From Sphingomonadales bacterium (lineage in GTDB: Bacteria; Bacteroidota; Bacteroidia; Chitinophagales; Chitinophagaceae): DNA of 35,906 nucleotides. The position numbers were made by a program, and so were the translations under genes. The DNA is taken from contig VHAT01000020.1 in NCBI GenBank assembly GCA_016872195.1, positions 1 through 35,906 on the forward strand, read 5' to 3'. The notes beneath the pieces were generated by a model. The model was not told where the DNA came from and did not search any database. It saw nothing but the letters and a program-made list of their open reading frames with translations. Shown here one piece after another: positions 32,453-35,906 of this stretch (within the stretch, counting starts at the first letter, position 1; every line of letters starts with the position of its first letter).

Positions 32453-34429
32453 TCACTTTTTATTATTGAGGATCAGATAGCGCGATGTCTCGAAAAAAGC
32501 GATCGCCAATTCCGATAGGGATCGCTGTAAACGCAGACGATCGGCAGAACGAAGTGTATCGTTCGCAACAGAGAGGGGCAGCAGCTCCTCCTCACCCGTA
32601 TTGACTTGATGCACCAGATAATAATCATTGGTAATAATACCGATCTTATCCGTAGCATTGGTGACAAAAGCGAAATGCTCCTTGGTGTTTGGATCGAGTA
32701 AATCCCTGCCTAACGTTCGATTTTGATAAGAGCGATGCAGTAACCCCGCGATAGTGGGCAGTACATCTATTTGTGAGACCACTTCTGTTCTTCGCTGTGG
32801 GGCCAACAAGCCGGGGGCATAAAATAACAAAGGAACATGCAGATCGGTAAGCCGTTGCTCCGTCCACAAGGGAGGATAGACGGCTTGCGCATTTCCTGCC
32901 ACCCCATGATCGCCTACAAAAACAAAAATGGTATTGTTATAATAAGGTTGCTTTGCTGCCGCGTTCATGAAAGAGCGAATGCAATAATCCGAATAGCGAA
33001 AGGCATTATATTCATCCAATGATTCAAAGCCATTCTGTTGAAGGATCTCTTCTCGAAGGGTGTCTCTTTTAAAATCGATGTCGGCCGGAGAGATCGAGCG
33101 CTGAAAAGGACGGTGATTCCCTGCGGTTTGTATATAGGCGAAAAAGGGCGCAGTGCTTTGTGAAAAACGTTTATTAGCCTCGGCAAAGAGATCCTTGTCA
33201 CTGATACCCCATACATTGATAGGTGGGGTGGAAAAGCTCTCCCCGGTATGCATCTGTAGCCCCGGGATATTTTTCAGGATACCTTCAAAATTGTTGAACC
33301 CGGCATCTCCTCCCAAGAAATAATGCTTTTCGTAATCATCTAGTTCACTGATCAACGTATATTGATCTATGGCCGATGGATTACGGCTGGAGAACTTAAA
33401 AAATTGTGCATCTGGAATACCCGTCAGGATAGCAAATAAGGCCCTGGCCGTAGAAAAAGTAGGAGAAAAACAGCGTTCAAAAAAAATACCCTTGCTACAC
33501 AAGGAGTCAAAAAAAGGAGTTGTGTTCAGGGGATTACCGCTCATCGTACTTTTATACATACTAAAAGACTCGCACTGAACCAACACGATATTAGGACGGC
33601 TCTCGAAGGCAGTGCTGCGCGGCCCCACAGTGCGCTTAAAATCAAAACGAGCTCCACTCGGCAATCCGATCCACTTTTTCATGACCGGAAAAAGAGAACG
33701 GGCCCGATATTCGTCGTAAGTGGCATTTCGTAATCCTAACGTAGCCACAAAATTCTGTACCGGATTAATGGCCAGATAACTCAAAAAAACTCTTGAGAAC
33801 CGAAAACTATCCGTTCTATCCAAAGACCGAAAAGAGAAAGAACCATGAATACACCCCAGGGCCAGTAACAACGCGTAAAGAAAATGGCTTCTTCGGTGAG
33901 GGATACCCTGTCCATCGGTAGCATTTATGACTTGCCAGTGACTAAGATGATACATCCAACGAAAGATCAATACCGCCACCAGTATCCCTAAAAGCATCCA
34001 CACCAGCGGATAGGTCTGCCAGATCATCCTGACAGAAATCGTAAAGTCTTCGGCAAAATTCATAGCCCCAGCATCAAGGGGCGTTTGATTATAGGAAAAA
34101 CTACCATAACCGGCGGCAAAAAAGAAAAAAAGCAAGAAGGTGATCAGCGCCAGATACCAGGTCCAGATCTTTTTATTGCGATTGGAATAGAAAGGAGACC
34201 AATTGGGGTGTATACTTAGCGCTATGATAGGCAATAAAACAATGGCGATCCAACGCAGATCGTACCGTAACCCCAATAAAAAGGCAGATAGTACCTCTCC
34301 CTGGGGTAATCGCGCCGGGCGAAACTGAAAAAAAATAAATATCCTGAACAAACTGAACAGCAGCAAGAAAATGAGCAGCAGATTGGCTACCCAAAGCAAG
34401 GTCTTAGATATGCGTAGTCGTTTTAGCAT
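32453..34429 (-). CDS. LTA-synthase-family membrane sulfatase/phosphotransferase
   Basis: This 658-residue protein has about five N-terminal transmembrane helices (within residues 12-190). The extracellular sulfatase-fold domain begins with NIVLVQCESFSMYKSTM (metal-binding Glu) and continues with FSPTFSTARALFAILTGIPD, where a Thr is the expected nucleophile, and FVFVGDHGVAG with the metal-binding Asp-His. This is the LtaS/MdoB-like family, which transfers phosphoglycerol or phosphoethanolamine. Gram-negative Bacteroidota lack lipoteichoic acid, so the acceptor is more likely a lipid, glycan or periplasmic glucan. It is transcribed towards the methyltransferase and away from the PAP2 gene. Confidence 0.87.
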   Translation of the reverse strand: MLKRLRISKTLLWVANLLLIFLLLFSLFRIFIFFQFRPARLPQGEVLSAFLLGLRYDLRWIAIVLLPIIALSIHPNWSPFYSNRNKKIWTWYLALITFLLFFFFAAGYGSFSYNQTPLDAGAMNFAEDFTISVRMIWQTYPLVWMLLGILVAVLIFRWMYHLSHWQVINATDGQGIPHRRSHFLYALLLALGCIHGSFSFRSLDRTDSFRFSRVFLSYLAINPVQNFVATLGLRNATYDEYRARSLFPVMKKWIGLPSGARFDFKRTVGPRSTAFESRPNIVLVQCESFSMYKSTMSGNPLNTTPFFDSLCSKGIFFERCFSPTFSTARALFAILTGIPDAQFFKFSSRNPSAIDQYTLISELDDYEKHYFLGGDAGFNNFEGILKNIPGLQMHTGESFSTPPINVWGISDKDLFAEANKRFSQSTAPFFAYIQTAGNHRPFQRSISPADIDFKRDTLREEILQQNGFESLDEYNAFRYSDYCIRSFMNAAAKQPYYNNTIFVFVGDHGVAGNAQAVYPPLWTEQRLTDLHVPLLFYAPGLLAPQRRTEVVSQIDVLPTIAGLLHRSYQNRTLGRDLLDPNTKEHFAFVTNATDKIGIITNDYYLVHQVNTGEEELLPLSVANDTLRSADRLRLQRSLSELAIAFFETSRYLILNNKK

Positions 34430-34479
34430 TTAAGAGGATACGGCAAAGAAACAACAATCGGAACAACTGCACGCTTTCT

Positions 34480-34487
34480 TATCTTTA
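34480..34487 (+). promoter_or_regulatory. -7 promoter box of the PAP2 gene
   Basis: TATCTTTA matches TAnnTTT with A in the last place and ends 4 nt before the ATG at 34492. This predicts a leaderless transcript. The 62-bp divergent gap has no clear box for the sulfatase gene (nearest TTTCTTTG, lacking the TA). Confidence 0.4.
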
Positions 34488-34491
34488 CTAC

Positions 34492-35109
34492 ATGGCTGAA
34501 TGGGGAGAAAAAATTGTCGAATGGCTCATTGCCGCTGACCGGAACCTGTTTCGGATCATCAATGGCCAACTCTCTTGCCCTGCTTTCGACGGGCTACTAC
34601 CCCTCTGGCGTACCCCTGAATTCTGGACCCCCCTCTATCTTTTTTTGGTCGTCTTTATGTGGATCAATTTTAGAAAAGCAGCTTTGTGGTGGATGCTTTA
34701 CTTTGTTGTGACCGTTAGCACGATGGACTTGATCGGTAACAAACTTATCAAGCAAACCGTACAACGGATACGCCCCTGTAACGATCCTTCTATGTTTCCA
34801 GACCTAATCTTGCGTATCCCCCACTGCGGGACCGGATACAGCTTTATCTCTAATCATGCCGCAAACCACTTTGCCCTGGCCATGTTTGCCTTTCTTACCC
34901 TGGGAGCGGTGGCAAGAAAATGGCGCTGGTTATTTTTTGTCTGGGCATTTTCTATTGGTTGGGCACAGATCTACGTAGGGGTACACTACCCCTTTGATGT
35001 GCTGGCAGGAGCGTTAACAGGAATACTGATGGGCGGCATCATGGCAACGCTCTTTAATAAATTACATCAAAGGCCTATCTTTGATACTGCAACAACTTCA
35101 TTGCCTTGA
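34492..35109 (+). CDS. PAP2-family membrane phosphatase
   Basis: This 205-residue protein has about five or six transmembrane helices. The three PAP2 motifs are present in the form common in Bacteroidota: KQTVQRIRPC (motif 1, K-x6-RP), SFISNHAANHFALA (motif 2, SNHA in place of PSGH) and WAQIYVGVHYPFDVL (motif 3, His and Asp kept but AQ where SR is usual). It should dephosphorylate a lipid phosphate, perhaps undecaprenyl pyrophosphate or phosphatidic acid, on the periplasmic face. Its stop overlaps the next start by one base (TGATG at 35107-35111), so the two proteins are translated together. Confidence 0.87.
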   Translation: MAEWGEKIVEWLIAADRNLFRIINGQLSCPAFDGLLPLWRTPEFWTPLYLFLVVFMWINFRKAALWWMLYFVVTVSTMDLIGNKLIKQTVQRIRPCNDPSMFPDLILRIPHCGTGYSFISNHAANHFALAMFAFLTLGAVARKWRWLFFVWAFSIGWAQIYVGVHYPFDVLAGALTGILMGGIMATLFNKLHQRPIFDTATTSLP

Positions 35110-35906
35110 TGGATGTTTTTATATTGGGGGCCCTCATCTTACTGAACGGTCTTTTTTCTATGTCAGAGATCGCCCTGGTATCGGCTCGAAAGGGACGGCT
35201 CGAAAGTCTATCTGATAAAGGGGACGAGAAAGCTAAATTAGCCCTGAAGCTGTCGCAACATCCCGAACTTTTTTTGTCGGCCGTTCAGATCGGGATCACC
35301 TTAATATCTATCGTAACAGGTGTTTACTCTGGAGAGCGCTTCGGGAAAAACCTGCAGCCCTATGTAGAGCGACTGGGGGCACCGTCCTCCATGGCCGAGA
35401 CCCTTTCGACGATATTGATCGTTGTAGTGATCACCTTTTTGTCGATCATTTTTGGAGAATTGATCCCGAAACGGATCGGACTCCTTCGCTCCGAGCTGAT
35501 CGCAAAGGCCGTCGCCGGCCCCATGCAATCGTTTGCCCGATTTACACATCCTATTGTATGGCTGTTAAATCAAAGTAGCAATATATTTTTCAGACTTTTC
35601 AATATCCGCAAACAGAAAGAAGATGCGATTACTGAAGAGGAGATCAAGACCCTGATTACAGAAGGGGCCGAGGCCGGTACCATTCATGAGGCAGAGCAGG
35701 ACATTATTGAAAGAGTGTTTCATTTAAGCGATCGGAACATTACCTCGCTGATGACCCATCGCAGTGATATCGTTTGGTTCGACCAGCTCGATAACGAGGA
35801 GAAGATCAAAGAGAAGATCGTACAAGCTCCACATTCGGTCTATCCTGTTTGCAATGGCTCTGTCGATTCGATCATCGGAGTAGTATCCATCAAGGACCTT
35901 TATGTT
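35109..35906 (+). CDS. CNNM/CorC-type (hemolysin-family) transporter, 5' part
   Basis: The frame is open from the ATG at 35109 to the window end (266 codons). A DUF21/CNNM membrane domain (about 1-180) begins MDVFILGALILLNGLFSMSEIALVSARKGRLE and contains FLSAVQIGITLISIVTGVYSGE and FLSIIFGELIPKRIGL, the GELxPK motif. A CBS-domain segment follows from about 205 (SLMTHRSDIVWFD, then HSVYPVC). The family exports Mg2+ or Co2+ or exchanges Na+ for Mg2+; the old name hemolysin is misleading. The remaining CBS and CorC_HlyC domains lie outside the window. Start coupling with the PAP2 stop supports the chosen ATG. Confidence 0.9.
   Translation, partial: MDVFILGALILLNGLFSMSEIALVSARKGRLESLSDKGDEKAKLALKLSQHPELFLSAVQIGITLISIVTGVYSGERFGKNLQPYVERLGAPSSMAETLSTILIVVVITFLSIIFGELIPKRIGLLRSELIAKAVAGPMQSFARFTHPIVWLLNQSSNIFFRLFNIRKQKEDAITEEEIKTLITEGAEAGTIHEAEQDIIERVFHLSDRNITSLMTHRSDIVWFDQLDNEEKIKEKIVQAPHSVYPVCNGSVDSIIGVVSIKDLYV

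Noticed and set aside
1-35906. CRISPR array, insertion sequence, prophage or toxin-antitoxin pair
   Set aside because: No regularly spaced direct repeats, no transposase or phage genes, no terminal inverted repeats and no paired small genes of a known TA type were seen.

Overview
The window looks like ordinary chromosome of a Bacteroidota bacterium, most likely in or near the family Chitinophagaceae. This is inferred from gene content and protein style (DUF5683 after parAB, DUF6089-type barrel, S9 peptidases, mitochondrial-type aconitase, prohibitin-like lipoprotein, LTA-synthase-like sulfatase fold), from the lack of Shine-Dalgarno sites, and from TAnnTTTG promoter boxes. I found no rRNA, tRNA, insertion sequence, prophage or CRISPR array. 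Only the first ~0.7 kb looks like unstable accessory DNA.

Layout. 1-462: a non-coding run of GC-rich hairpins with CGAAG loops, crossed at the left edge by the tail of a short reading frame. 463-651: the N-terminal stump of a metallo-beta-lactamase-fold gene. 679-2243 (minus): an antibiotic-biosynthesis-monooxygenase-fold protein and a lipoprotein PQQ-dependent sugar dehydrogenase. 2391-10873 (plus): a prohibitin/SPFH protein, a LolA-like periplasmic protein, a ~1,000-residue Asp-box propeller protein, a secreted copper monooxygenase fused to a cytochrome-c-like domain, a DUF6089-type barrel and a GT4 glycosyltransferase. 10945-15394 (minus): Lon protease, a small outer-membrane barrel and a membrane-anchored metallophosphoesterase. 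15495-17803 (plus): parA-parB-DUF5683. 17819-19586 (minus): a TlpA-like thioredoxin and a divergent TrpF. 19714-26431 (plus): an S9D glutamyl-endopeptidase-like enzyme, an alpha-oxoamine synthase, a DPP-IV-like peptidase and UbiX. 26439-28712 (minus): aconitase. 28826-29047 (plus): a PspC-like small membrane protein. 29091-31630 (minus): a cysteine desulfurase and GlmM. 31709-32452 (plus): a methyltransferase. 32453-34429 (minus): an LTA-synthase-family membrane sulfatase. 34492-35906 (plus): a PAP2 phosphatase coupled to a CNNM/CorC-type transporter cut by the window end.

How the genes fit together. Much of the content is envelope and periplasm biology: secreted peptidases, lipoproteins, barrels, lipid or phosphoglycerol enzymes, a thioredoxin. 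The rest is housekeeping (chromosome partition, proteolysis, TCA cycle, Fe-S/sulfur supply, cell-wall precursor, flavin prenylation). The two S9 peptidases with the alpha-oxoamine synthase between them suggest peptide and amino-acid use or sphingolipid-type lipid synthesis. They do not form a proven pathway.

I see no convincing new multi-gene system. The observations most worth following are: (1) the heme-copper fusion at 7251, where all six expected copper ligands can be placed; (2) the TrpF homologue at 18963, which lacks the usual catalytic Asp and other substrate residues; (3) a recurrent -7 promoter box only 3-8 nt before start codons, predicting leaderless mRNAs; (4) the hairpin array at the left edge; (5) an inverted repeat before lon.
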